A stretch of DNA of 64,000 nucleotides from Paradesertivirga sp966210515 (lineage in GTDB: Bacteria > Bacteroidota > Bacteroidia > Sphingobacteriales > Sphingobacteriaceae), in contig CBIHLM010000004.1 of the NCBI GenBank assembly GCA_966210515.1, forward strand, positions 1 to 64,000, given 5' to 3'. The position numbers were made by a program, and so were the translations under genes. The notes under the pieces are model-generated. The model saw only the letters and a program-made list of their open reading frames with translations. It did not search any database and was not told the origin of the DNA. Of the stretch, positions 54,543 through 62,781 are shown one piece after another. The first letter of the stretch is position 1; each line of letters opens with the position of its first letter.

Positions 54543-54545
54543 AAG

Positions 54546-54749
54546 CTAATCTGCTCTTTTGCCTTTAACTATCCCGTTAACAAAAAGTCCGGCCACAAGC
54601 AAACCTATAAGTGCTCCTATAAAAATCCATAAAAGTGATCCTGTAATAACCCATGCAGTGGCGATTCCGCAAATCGCTGCTAAAAGAAAATATATCCCGT
54701 AATCTTGATTATCTTTTTCTTGTGCTCCCATTTTTATCTTTTTTTCCAA
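54546..54749 (-). CDS. small membrane protein (AtpZ-like)
   Basis: A 67-residue protein with a charged N-terminus and two hydrophobic helices (YFLLAAICGIATAWVITGSLLWIFIGALIGLLVAGLFVNGIV). The pattern with IGALIGLLVAG resembles the small F0/AtpZ-like or AbrB-like two-helix proteins, but no ATPase genes lie nearby. A second Met at 54731 (MGAQEKDNQD) is a plausible start. Confidence 0.55.
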   Translation of the reverse strand: MEKKIKMGAQEKDNQDYGIYFLLAAICGIATAWVITGSLLWIFIGALIGLLVAGLFVNGIVKGKRAD

Positions 54750-54796
54750 AAGTAAGAATTGTTGCAGAAGTTATTAAGTAATTTATAATGGCGGCC

Positions 54797-54833
54797 AAAA
54801 AAAAACCGTCGTATAAAATCATTATACGACGGC
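54797..54833 (-). terminator. terminator of ahpD
   Basis: A perfect 11-bp stem CCGTCGTATAA / TTATACGACGG with a 5-nt loop and, on the minus strand, a T run. It lies about 140 bp past the ahpD stop at 54969. Confidence 0.8.
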
Positions 54834-54968
54834 ATCCCTAAAATTACAATTAAAAATCCGTTCCTTTAAAGCCTAATCACATGCAAATAGCATTGATTTT
54901 TTTGTGGGAATTTTGCTAATGCTTTAAAACGGTTAACCTTGCTTCGAAGGTACAAAAATGTTTAAACA

Positions 54969-55559
54969 TTAGAAAATAACTTTACCTGTAGCGGTTACTA
55001 ATGAAGCAATTCGAACCGCATCGAAAATGCGCTCTTCAGCTGTCCCAAGTTTAATCAACGAGTCTTCATGAGCATTCACGCACATTTCGCAACCGTTCAC
55101 CGCAGACACGGCGAGACTCAATAATTCAAAAAACTCTTTTCCGGTTAAGGGCTTTACCATTATTTGCATGCGTATACGTGCAGGAATTTGAGTGTATTTC
55201 TCTTTTTGAGTAAAATGTCTGAACCGGTAAAAGACGTTATTGGATGATAACAGAGAAGCACACGCCACTGCTTCGGCGACCTCTTCCGCAGTAACTCCAT
55301 TATCTTCTGCAAATTTTGTATAAAAGTCTGTAAGTATTTTATTACAGTTATTTGTTGCAATACACACACCAATAAGAGCAATTTCTTTCACGGTTAAATG
55401 CTCTGAAGTTAATGTACTATTAAAATTCACTTTCAGATCTCTCACATAACGTGACTGACCTTTTTCAAGCAAATCCAAACTCGAGTTCCGGTAGCCCCCG
55501 TCAACGTAAACACTTTCTAATAACTCTTTTATTACTTCTGTTGTCTCACTCATATTCAA
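54969..55559 (-). CDS. ahpD: AhpD-type alkylhydroperoxidase (carboxymuconolactone decarboxylase fold)
   Basis: A 196-residue, all-helical protein of the AhpD family. The catalytic Cys pair and His are in NGCEMCVNAHED (CxxC-x3-H); the acidic proton-relay region AEEVAEAVACASLLSSNN is also present. In mycobacteria AhpD passes electrons from lipoyl proteins to AhpC. Here it lies downstream of AhpC on the same strand, 59 bp away, with a hairpin between them. The second CMD-like helix pair is intact. It probably acts in peroxide detoxification. Confidence 0.88.
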   Translation of the reverse strand: MNMSETTEVIKELLESVYVDGGYRNSSLDLLEKGQSRYVRDLKVNFNSTLTSEHLTVKEIALIGVCIATNNCNKILTDFYTKFAEDNGVTAEEVAEAVACASLLSSNNVFYRFRHFTQKEKYTQIPARIRMQIMVKPLTGKEFFELLSLAVSAVNGCEMCVNAHEDSLIKLGTAEERIFDAVRIASLVTATGKVIF

Positions 55560-55573
55560 AATTATTGTTTAAA

Positions 55574-55600
55574 AAAAATCCCCGGTAAACGGGGATTTTT
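55574..55600 (-). terminator. intercistronic hairpin between ahpC and ahpD
   Basis: AAAAATCCCCG / CGGGGATTTTT with a 5-nt loop and, on the minus strand, an adjoining T run. It lies between ahpC (stop 55619) and ahpD (start 55559), so it should partly stop read-through. Confidence 0.75.
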
Positions 55601-55618
55601 ATAAGTTTCAATTCAATA

Positions 55619-56164
55619 TTAACCTTGTAAAGTTTCCTGACCTTTTTCCCAGTTGCATGGACAAAGCTCATCAGTTTGCAAGCCGTCAAGTACGCGCAAA
55701 ACCTCTTTTACGTTACGTCCAACACTTAAGTCGTTTACAGAAACCCAACGAACAATACCTGTCGGATCGATAATGAAAGTAGCGCGGTATGCAATTTTCT
55801 CAACCGGCTCTAATATTCCCAGGTCTTCTGCTAATGATTTTGAAGTATCGGCAAGCATTGGGAATTTCAAGTCACGCAAATCGTCGTGATCTCTTCTCCA
55901 TGCGGCGTGAACGAATTCAGAATCTGTAGAAGCACCGATTAAGCGTGAATCTCTGTCGCGGAATTCGCCGTAAGCTTTATTGAATTCAGCAATCTCGGTA
56001 GGACAAACAAAGGTGAAATCTTTTGGCCACCAAAACATTACAGTCCAAACATTATCATCGTTGGTTAAATAATCCGAAGTTATTGTTTCAAACTCTTTAC
56101 CTTTTTCAATGCTTACACAAGCTTTCTTTTCAAATGAAGGGAATTTTTGACCTATAGTTATCAT
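55619..56164 (-). CDS. ahpC: AhpC-type peroxiredoxin
   Basis: A 181-residue thioredoxin-fold peroxidase. The peroxidatic Cys54 is in DFTFVCPTEI, and the resolving Cys are in the C-terminal DELCPCNW (Cys168/170), the arrangement of the mycobacterial AhpC that works with AhpD rather than AhpF. There is no fused reductase. The conserved catalytic Arg is in AYRATFIID. A promoter with a TAtcTTTG box is visible 24 bp upstream. It reduces hydrogen peroxide, alkyl peroxides and peroxynitrite in the cytoplasm. Confidence 0.95.
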   Translation of the reverse strand: MITIGQKFPSFEKKACVSIEKGKEFETITSDYLTNDDNVWTVMFWWPKDFTFVCPTEIAEFNKAYGEFRDRDSRLIGASTDSEFVHAAWRRDHDDLRDLKFPMLADTSKSLAEDLGILEPVEKIAYRATFIIDPTGIVRWVSVNDLSVGRNVKEVLRVLDGLQTDELCPCNWEKGQETLQG

Positions 56165-56187
56165 GTATTATCTTTTTTAATTCTCTG

Positions 56188-56217
56188 CAAAGATACTCAG
56201 ATATACTTCCGCAAAAA
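56188..56217 (-). promoter_or_regulatory. ahpC promoter
   Basis: On the minus strand TTTTTG and TATCTTTG are separated by 16 bp, matching the Bacteroidota -33/-7 promoter. The start of transcription would be about 18-20 nt before the ahpC ATG at 56164. Confidence 0.55.
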
Positions 56218-56274
56218 GTTAAATTATAGATTTACACATTCTTTTTCTCAATAGCATTATAGATAAAAACTATA

Positions 56275-57081
56275 CTAGTACTTTTTCAGCAGGTTGTTTA
56301 ATATAGCTTTGTCGTTAACCGTAAGCTCTGGAGAAACATCGGTTTGAATGAAATGGCGCTTAAAAGCGATCTTGGCTGCGGTAGAATCTTTAACATCATA
56401 CCCAATAATTTTTAGCGCCTGTAAATGGTTAAATCCTGCCGGCACTGTATCCAACAACACATCATACCAATTGCCGAATCCGTTGTCAGCTAATTTTTTC
56501 CAGGGAAATTTTACGCTGGGATCCTGCTTTCTTGTGGGCGCTATATCAGAGTGACCTATAAAGTTTGAATTTGGTATATTGTATGATTTTTTAAGCCCTG
56601 CTAATAAAAGTATTAAACTATTCAGCTGGCTTTCGGCAAACTCTTCGGTGCCATTATTGTCAAGCTCAATCCCTAACGAAACAGAATTAATATCCGTTAT
56701 TGTTCCCCATTTAGCCATGCCGCCATGCCATGCCCTGAAGTAGTCGTTCAACATATGGTGCACGGTACCATCTTTACAGATTACATAATGGGCGCTAACT
56801 TCCGTCTTCGGAATAGTGAATGTTTTAAGAGTTTGCTCACACGCGTTTTGTGCGGTATGATGTATGATAACGTAATTCGGTTTTCTAAGATTAAAGTTTG
56901 TGGTTGCAACCTGGTACGGGGCAGGATTATTGGCTGACAAGGCCGGCAGTTCCTGAAGGGAGCGTACAAGTTCTTTAGCCTGTTTCTTGTATGTTTTATT
57001 TGTTGAACCATACGGCTTTGTTACTGTGCAAGCCAAAATTGAGAAGGATAGCAATGAAAATATTATCAGGATTCTGTTCAT
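56275..57081 (-). CDS. N-acetylmuramoyl-L-alanine amidase lipoprotein
   Basis: A 268-residue lipoprotein (lipobox SFSILAC, Cys18) with an amidase_2 zinc domain. The zinc ligands are visible in VIIHHTAQNA (His) and GHSDIAPTRKQDPS (His), with FRAWHGGMAKWG and LGIELDNNGTEEFAESQ in the core. It would cleave the amide bond between MurNAc and the peptide in peptidoglycan or act on recycled muropeptides. The C-terminal region (about 200-268) has a short helical extension. The start at 57081 opens the lipoprotein signal; an ATG at 57093 is also in frame. Confidence 0.9.
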   Translation of the reverse strand: MNRILIIFSLLSFSILACTVTKPYGSTNKTYKKQAKELVRSLQELPALSANNPAPYQVATTNFNLRKPNYVIIHHTAQNACEQTLKTFTIPKTEVSAHYVICKDGTVHHMLNDYFRAWHGGMAKWGTITDINSVSLGIELDNNGTEEFAESQLNSLILLLAGLKKSYNIPNSNFIGHSDIAPTRKQDPSVKFPWKKLADNGFGNWYDVLLDTVPAGFNHLQALKIIGYDVKDSTAAKIAFKRHFIQTDVSPELTVNDKAILNNLLKKY

Positions 57082-57162
57082 AATTGTCTGCAAGATAAAA
57101 GCATTTTAATATCTTGGAAACGAAAATAACTTAATGCTGTTTGCATTCTTAATCAATAATCA

Positions 57163-58026
57163 ATGGTAATTTTAGAAAACGACACCGTAAAAGCTTCCAT
57201 TCATCCTATGGGAGCTGAACTTCATAGCCTTTATAATAAAGATTCAGATCTGGATTATATTTGGAATGGTAATGCTGATTTCTGGCCGAGGCATTCGCCT
57301 GTTCTTTTTCCAATTGTAGGTGGATTAATAGACGATTCGTTCATCTATAAAGACAAAAAATATACCCTTGCAAAACACGGGTTCGCGCGGGATTCAGAAT
57401 TTGAACTGGAAAATTCTTCTTCAGAAAGCGCCAGCTTTATTTTAAAAAGCACGAGCGAGACATTAAAAAGCTATCCTTTTGATTTCCTTTTGAGGATTCG
57501 CTACACTCTGGAAGATAATAAAGTAAAAATTAGCTATCAGGTAGAGAATCCTTCTGATGAGCCTATGTACTTTTCGATAGGGACACACCCGGCGTTTAAT
57601 GTTCCACTGACCGAAAATACTGTATATGAAGATTATTTTCTGGAATTTGAAGAGGAGGAAACATCTTTAAGGCATAATCTTGACGGTAACATTTTAAGCG
57701 GCACAACGCCCTATTTGGAAAAGCAATCCGAGCTGCCTTTAAAATCAAGTTTATTCTATGATGATGCGATAATTTTTAAAGACCTGGCATCCAACACGAT
57801 CTCTATCAGGAACACCAGGAACATCCATGGCATTCACTTCAATTTTCGCGGATTTCCCTACATGGGAATTTGGGCGGCAAAAGATGCGCCTTTTGTGTGT
57901 ATAGAACCGTGGTGCGGGATACCTGATTCTGAAAATCACAATCAGAAGATTGAAGAAAAAGAAGGAATAATCACCTTAAAGGGCCATGATAAATGGGAGA
58001 AAACCTGGAGCATAGAATGCTTTTAA
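57163..58026 (+). CDS. aldose 1-epimerase-like protein (LacX type)
   Basis: A 287-residue cytoplasmic protein with the galactose mutarotase-like beta-sandwich fold. Visible are MGAELHSLYNKDSDLDYIWNG, HSPVLFPIVGGL, YTLAKHGFARDSEF (catalytic His region), FSIGTHPAFNVP (second His) and VCIEPWCGIPDSENH (catalytic Glu). This group is usually annotated as LacX or aldose epimerase family. The sugar acted on is not known. It is a single gene with the strong terminator at 58041-58085 shared with the convergent esterase. Confidence 0.87.
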   Translation: MVILENDTVKASIHPMGAELHSLYNKDSDLDYIWNGNADFWPRHSPVLFPIVGGLIDDSFIYKDKKYTLAKHGFARDSEFELENSSSESASFILKSTSETLKSYPFDFLLRIRYTLEDNKVKISYQVENPSDEPMYFSIGTHPAFNVPLTENTVYEDYFLEFEEEETSLRHNLDGNILSGTTPYLEKQSELPLKSSLFYDDAIIFKDLASNTISIRNTRNIHGIHFNFRGFPYMGIWAAKDAPFVCIEPWCGIPDSENHNQKIEEKEGIITLKGHDKWEKTWSIECF

Positions 58027-58040
58027 ATTCCTCAGGAACG

Positions 58041-58085
58041 TTAAACACAAAATCCTCCCGGTTCTCGGGAGGATTTTGTGTTTAA
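58041..58085. terminator. perfect 20-bp-stem bidirectional terminator
   Basis: A perfect 20-bp stem (TTAAACACAAAATCCTCCCG and its reverse complement) with a 5-nt loop lies between the convergent epimerase-like gene and the acetylesterase gene. AT-rich outer arms provide U tracts on either strand. Confidence 0.9.
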
Positions 58086-58105
58086 CTAGGGCACGTCAGC
58101 AACAT

Positions 58106-58843
58106 CTATTTTTTTATTCTTGTCTTTAGATCAAGATCCAAAAGTTTTATTTCTGATAAAACTATCTGAGCCATTAAGCGGGCCCCAAGTTCATTAAAAT
58201 GGGTGTCGTCACTTTTTCCTTTCGGATAGTTTGGATGTTCTTCAGGAAGCAAATGATTAAATAAGAGCGCAGATTTGTCCTGGCCAAGGTCCTGCAATAA
58301 TTTCTGGCTTTTGGGATCCATGTCAATCAGTGGGGTTTTGGTCTCCTTCGCTACATTTCTCACAATCTGGGCGTACTCGTCATGGGTACCAACAACTTTT
58401 CCCTTTTCATCAAACTTGCGTCTCGCCATTGAGGTGAGTAAAATAGGCTGGGCCTTTTTCGACCTTGTATCCGACACGTATTTTATCAAATAGTTTTTAA
58501 ACTGCTCTTTTGTTGTAGCACTTTTTTTAGTTGGAATTTCATCGTTATGACCAAACTGGATAAATACATAGTCGCCTGGCTTTAGTGCCTCAACTACAGG
58601 CGACCAGCGCCCCTCCTCGATAAATGTCCTGGAACTCCTGCCATTTTGGGCTCTGTTGTCAATTACAACTGTTGAATCGAAAAACTGAACAAACGGCATT
58701 CCCCATCCAGTTTCGGGGTAGGTCTCGGGTCGTTTAATCGCCATTGTTGAATCCCCTATTAAATATACTTTTACGGGTTCATCCTTTATGGTCGCCGCAG
58801 AAAATATGCAAATAAGAGCGAGGGCCAAGAAATGCTTAAACAT
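58106..58843 (-). CDS. rhamnogalacturonan acetylesterase (SGNH, CE12-like)
   Basis: A 245-residue secreted SGNH esterase. A signal peptide (MFKHFLALALICIFSAATIKD) is followed by block I LIGDSTMA (nucleophile Ser), block II RAQNGRSSRTF (Gly and Arg), block III FIQFGHNDE (Asn) and block V DDTHFNELGARLMA (Asp and His). These are the signatures of CE12 enzymes, which remove acetyl groups from rhamnogalacturonan I. It belongs functionally with the pectate lyase and GH43 elsewhere in the window, although unlinked to them. The length is normal. Confidence 0.92.
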   Translation of the reverse strand: MFKHFLALALICIFSAATIKDEPVKVYLIGDSTMAIKRPETYPETGWGMPFVQFFDSTVVIDNRAQNGRSSRTFIEEGRWSPVVEALKPGDYVFIQFGHNDEIPTKKSATTKEQFKNYLIKYVSDTRSKKAQPILLTSMARRKFDEKGKVVGTHDEYAQIVRNVAKETKTPLIDMDPKSQKLLQDLGQDKSALLFNHLLPEEHPNYPKGKSDDTHFNELGARLMAQIVLSEIKLLDLDLKTRIKK

Positions 58844-58912
58844 ATTTTTAATTTTAAGAAATTGGTTAAAAAGTGGTTTGGGCTCAAAAATACAATTTTA
58901 CTGTCATTAAAG

Positions 58913-60751
58913 TCAAGAGTCCTCTAAAGGAAGAGTGAACCAAAATGTACTCCCTTCACCTAGCCTGGAATTAACCCCAATCTCGCCCTTATGGCGCGAT
59001 ACGATTTCTTTACAGATAAAAAGTCCCAGCCCCAGTCCGGATACCTGACTTCCCGAGGAATCGACTCTGTAATAACGATTAAACAAATGCTCTAATTTTT
59101 CCTGAGGTATACCAGGACCGTAATCAGTGACTGACACTTTTGCGTATCCAGGTAGCTTTTCAATCGTCAGAGTTATTTCTTTAGACTCTGCCGCATATTT
59201 TACAGCATTATTTACGAGATTAACGATTACCTGATCAATTCTGTGAGCGTCGATACAGGCGGATAAACTTAAATCGCCGGTAGTAGTTATTTTATAGTTA
59301 TCGGCCCGTATATGCTGACAGCAATCATTCAGAAGTTGAGACAATACAACATCTTCTTTATTAAGACCCAATTGTCCCTCATTAAGCCTGGTAAAGTTTA
59401 ATAAGTCCTCCACTAAATAGCCTAGTTTTCCAATACTTTTGTTTGATTGGTCTACAAATCTGGTAAGCATTTGCGATTCGGGATCTCGCTTAATTAATCT
59501 TCCAATTAATTGCAATGATGCTTTCAAAGCCGTCAAAGGAGTCTTTAGTTCATGACTGGCAATTCCTATGAAGTCGTCTTTATGTTGTTGAAGTTGCTTG
59601 TGTTCGTTAATATCCGTACAAGTACCAAACCACCTGATTATTTGATGCTCTTCATTGTAAATGGGGACAGCCCTTCCGAGTACCCAAATATATTCTCCTG
59701 TGTTGCCGTTTTTTAACCGGTATTCAACTTCGTATGTGTCTCCGGTAGCAAGAGAATGATTCCACTTTTCCCAGGCATCTGGTCTGTCATCAGGATGAAA
59801 CAAGTCTGACCACCCCTCACCTTTCACCTGTTCATAATTCGTACAGGTAAAATCATACCATCGCTTGTTGTAATATTTATGGTATCCCTGAGCATCCGTA
59901 ACCCAAACCATTTGCGGCATAGAATCCGCTATTTGTCTCATCTCGCGCTCACTCTCTTCTACTTTCTTTCTGGCAAGCACCTGTTGAGTAACATCCGTAG
60001 CAACAGCCATCACCGCTGTAATTGAATCGGAGTTATCTTTTAATGCTTCATATACGAAGTTTACGAATACCTTTTCCACCTTACCGTTCCGGGGTAAATC
60101 GGTGGGCCTTTCTAAAGCTGAAAAACTTTCTCCAGTATTTAAAACGCCCTCAAGAAGTTGTTCAAAGCCCTGCCCTTTGGCTTCAGGCAAGCCATCAAAA
60201 AATGGTTTCCCTACGATTGCATTTGTCGTACCCCAAAGCTCAATCATTTTGTCATTTGCTATGTCGACAATGAATGATTTCCCCTTCAAAATACAGATTG
60301 CAACCGGAGCTTGTACAATCATGCTCCTGAGATCTTTCTGACTGTCCTCTACAGCTTTTCTGGCATTTACAAGCTCTGTTACGTCAGTTGCATTACACAA
60401 TACACCCCAAATCGTTCCTTCATTATTTCTCAGGGGTTGGTAGGTGAACTTAAAATAAAATGTTTTGAGAACACCATCGATCTCCAGGTCTGCTCTGTCA
60501 TGCTCTGAACGATAAGGGACACCGGTACGATAAACATTGGATAAAAGTGCTGGAAAAGCTTGCTCATTCAGCTCCGGGACACCTTCGAGTATCGGTTTCC
60601 CAATCACTGAATCGGTTTTCCCCCAGGCTTGTAAAGTAGCCTTGTTGGCATATTATATTATGGCGTTCTCTCCGCTGCAGACGTAGATAGGGTCTGTAGA
60701 CGCTTCAAAAATATCCAACAAGTGATTTTGGAATAATGGTGATACCTGCAC
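58913..60751 (-). pseudogene. PAS-domain sensor histidine kinase broken by an in-frame stop
   Basis: A histidine kinase with tandem PAS domains, no signal peptide or membrane helix. The distal part (about 564 residues, from GTG at 60607) has three PAS units, a PAC motif (EYRLKNGNTGEYIWVLGRAVPIY), HisKA with FIGIASHELKTPLTAL, N box NLVNNAVKYA and G boxes DYGPGIPQEKL and GLGLGLFICKEI, all intact. Reading upstream in the same frame gives a plausible start GTG at 60751 (MQVSPLFQNHLLDIFEAS) and a further PAS beginning that is interrupted by TAA at 60653-60655; removing three bases would give the consensus AIIYANKATLQAWG. The gene is therefore either disrupted or restarts at 60607. The kinase half itself looks functional. 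Confidence 0.8.
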
Positions 60752-60949
60752 AAATCTTTATATTAACAAAGAACGAGAAAGGGTAAAAGTTTTGTATATC
60801 AAAAAAAATAAAGGGATAAGGCAAAGAGGATTTTTAACGCGGGACGGGCGCAGGCGCAAAATCAGGATCGGACATAAAAGTGTGGATGTGTAAAAAATAA
60901 GGGTTAAAAGCAGTGCCTCTTAGGAGAATGAACGCTACCAAATAGGTAC

Positions 60950-60995
60950 CAAGTTCGGACCAAGTCCACTAGGTAGTGGACTTGGTCCGAACTTG
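60950..60995. repeat. perfect 46-bp palindrome
   Basis: Two perfect 22-bp inverted arms with only GG between them (arm ends CAAGTTCGGAC...CCACTA, reverse TAGTGG...CTTG). Within each arm ACCAAGT/ACTTGGT recurs 11 bp apart. There is no T run, so it is not an ordinary terminator. It lies about 200 bp beyond the broken kinase start and 350 bp before the tRNA scar. Confidence 0.85.
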
Positions 60996-61303
60996 TCTCG
61001 AATAAGTCCCCTGCCTGGTAGGGAGCTGGACCTAACTAAGCGTCTAGGCAATCGAATTGATGCTAACTTTTAGCTCTTCACCGGCTTCTCCAATTGCGGA
61101 ATACTACTTGCCAAATATCCAAATTAAGGCATCTTCGCCGCTTTATAGATATGAATAGCTCTATTCTCTTTATGATTATTGGCTAGCTGTTTGAAATAAC
61201 GAGCGACACCCATTAAGATTTTTGGAGCTCAAAACCAAATTTTTGCTCTTCTCGACAACTTTTAAACCTGATCCAAAAATCACTTACTTATGAGAAGAAC
61301 GCA

Positions 61304-61330
61304 TAAAAAAAGAGAGCCATCACACTCTCT
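61304..61330 (-). terminator. tRNA gene terminator
   Basis: On the minus strand AGAGAG-loop-CTCTCT followed by seven T residues, immediately downstream of the tRNA 3' end fragment. It is the kind of terminator that follows a native tRNA gene, which supports the reading of the neighbouring sequence as a tRNA end. Confidence 0.7.
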
Positions 61331-61339
61331 TCTCCTTTG

Positions 61340-61361
61340 TGGTCCCGACGGGACTCGAACC
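61340..61361 (-). other. tRNA 3' end fragment, candidate attachment site
   Basis: On the minus strand the sequence GGTTCGAGTCCCGTCGGGAC followed by CA matches the T-loop, T-stem 3' half and acceptor 3' half of a tRNA (acceptor partner would begin GGTCCCG). Just upstream the T-stem 5' half does not pair (GAAGG instead of ACGGG) and no anticodon arm is found, so only the tRNA end remains. Such scars are left by tyrosine integrases that insert into tRNA genes; one lies 156 bp to the right. Confidence 0.75.
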
Positions 61362-61477
61362 TTCAAATGCCCATAAAAGATCGCTGATGCTATCTACAGT
61401 TAAATGGCTGAATTTCAAACATATTTTACTGTTTTACATTATCTATCTAGAGGAAACTGCAAGTAACTACAACTTTG

Positions 61478-61496
61478 GTGTCCGAATAGTGTCCGA
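61478..61496 (+). repeat. two GTGTCCGA repeats, 11-bp period, upstream of integrase
   Basis: GTGTCCGA occurs at 61478-61485 and again at 61489-61496, one helical turn apart, ending 20 bp before the integrase ATG. They could be arm-type integrase sites or an operator for the integrase gene. Confidence 0.45.
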
Positions 61497-61516
61497 TTAA
61501 TTTAACAGCCACAGCC

Positions 61517-62776
61517 ATGACAATTAAATTTTATTTAGATAAACCCCTCGCAGAAAATGAGACAGCTATTTATATGTTTGTCAGGTTCGGAAAAACTACT
61601 CTAAAGTTTAAAACTGGCAAAAGGATTTTGCCGAAGTATTGGAATCCTGGAACCCCCGAAAACCATTTTCGTAAATTTACAGGAAGTCCTGAAATGAATG
61701 CATGGCTAAATCGGCTTCGCACCAATGTGAATAAATCATATTACAGTAAAGAGCAGTGGTCGATTGATGCTTTGAAAACCCAAATAACTCACATTATTAA
61801 TGATAATGTTCCAAAAGACACAGAAAAAGAATTTTTAGATGCGCTAAATGAATTTATTGATAGCAGGGAGGCTAATAAAGAGTTAGCGAACTCTACAATT
61901 AAGAAGTATAAAACAATGGCTACTCACCTCAAAGATTTTAGCACCAAGCGACGGTATGTATTAAGCTTTGAAAGGGTAAATAAAAAGCTGTTTGAAGACT
62001 TCTCCGGCTATCTAAGAAATGAACTGAACCACACCACCAATACGGTTAACAAGTACTTAAAAACGCTTAAAACATTTATACACTGGGCTGTGGATCACCA
62101 CTATACAAAAGCAGAAAGGGTATCGACAAAATTTAAGATTACAGATGATGCCACAGAAGTGATTTATCTCACCTGGGATGAGTTGATGAATCTTTACAAG
62201 TTAGAGCTACCGGCTGGATCAGCTTTAGATCACGCCCGCGATGTTTTCTGCTTTGGTTGTTTTACAGGCCAACGATTTTCTGACATTTCTAATTTAAAAA
62301 GAGGCGACGTGCTAGGAAACCACTGGCTCTTGCATCAGATAAAAGTAAAAGACACGATTCAAAGTGAAATATTCCTTAACGATTTTGCAAGGGCAATACT
62401 TGACAAATACCAAAATGATGCAAGGCCTTTACCCGTGATATCCAACCAGAAGACAAATGAGCACCTCAAAACCCTTGGAGAAAAAGCAAAAATCAACACA
62501 AATATAAAAATCGTCAAGTATCGTGGTCAGGAACGAATTGAATTAAGTGAACCTAAATACAAGTTCCTTGGCACTCACACAGCAAGAAGGACTTTCATCA
62601 CACTATCGCTAGAGAAAGGAATGAGGCCTGAAACGGTAATGGCAATATCTGGCCATAAAGATTTCAAAACAATGAAGCGCTATATCGCTGTTACAAATAA
62701 AATGAAAGAGAACGAAATGAAAATTATTTGGACTAAGGAGATTGTACAAACTGAAATAAACCATCAAGCTGGTTAA
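61517..62776 (+). CDS. int: tyrosine-type site-specific integrase
   Basis: A 419-residue tyrosine recombinase. The N-terminal arm-binding domain (MTIKFYLDKPLAENETAIYMFVRFG) and SAM-like core-binding domain (about 100-200, NSTIKKYKTMATHLKDF) lead to the catalytic domain. Catalytic residues are Arg253 in CFTGQRFSDI, His354 and Arg357 in HTARRTF, His380 in ISGHKDF and nucleophile Tyr389 in MKRYIAV. The set is complete. The family is common in Bacteroidota islands and conjugative transposons. It lies next to a tRNA 3' fragment, the expected integration scar, and 5 bp before an unknown gene with which it is probably co-transcribed. Confidence 0.94.
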   Translation: MTIKFYLDKPLAENETAIYMFVRFGKTTLKFKTGKRILPKYWNPGTPENHFRKFTGSPEMNAWLNRLRTNVNKSYYSKEQWSIDALKTQITHIINDNVPKDTEKEFLDALNEFIDSREANKELANSTIKKYKTMATHLKDFSTKRRYVLSFERVNKKLFEDFSGYLRNELNHTTNTVNKYLKTLKTFIHWAVDHHYTKAERVSTKFKITDDATEVIYLTWDELMNLYKLELPAGSALDHARDVFCFGCFTGQRFSDISNLKRGDVLGNHWLLHQIKVKDTIQSEIFLNDFARAILDKYQNDARPLPVISNQKTNEHLKTLGEKAKINTNIKIVKYRGQERIELSEPKYKFLGTHTARRTFITLSLEKGMRPETVMAISGHKDFKTMKRYIAVTNKMKENEMKIIWTKEIVQTEINHQAG

Positions 62777-62781
62777 ATCGT

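Larger units (their letters stand above)
60752..61516. other. gene-free stretch at the island boundary
   Basis: About 760 bp with no coding frame that I trust. It holds the 46-bp palindrome (60950-60995), a tRNA terminator and tRNA 3' end (61304-61361) and two 8-bp direct repeats just before the integrase (61478-61496). The rest shows nothing recognisable. Confidence 0.6.

Noticed and set aside
60950..60995. CRISPR repeat or rho-independent terminator
   Set aside because: A single copy only, no spacers or cas genes, and no T run after the stem.
61340..61420. A complete tRNA gene on the minus strand at the integrase edge
   Set aside because: Only the T-loop and acceptor 3' half are present; the T-stem 5' half does not pair, and no anticodon or D arm was found upstream.
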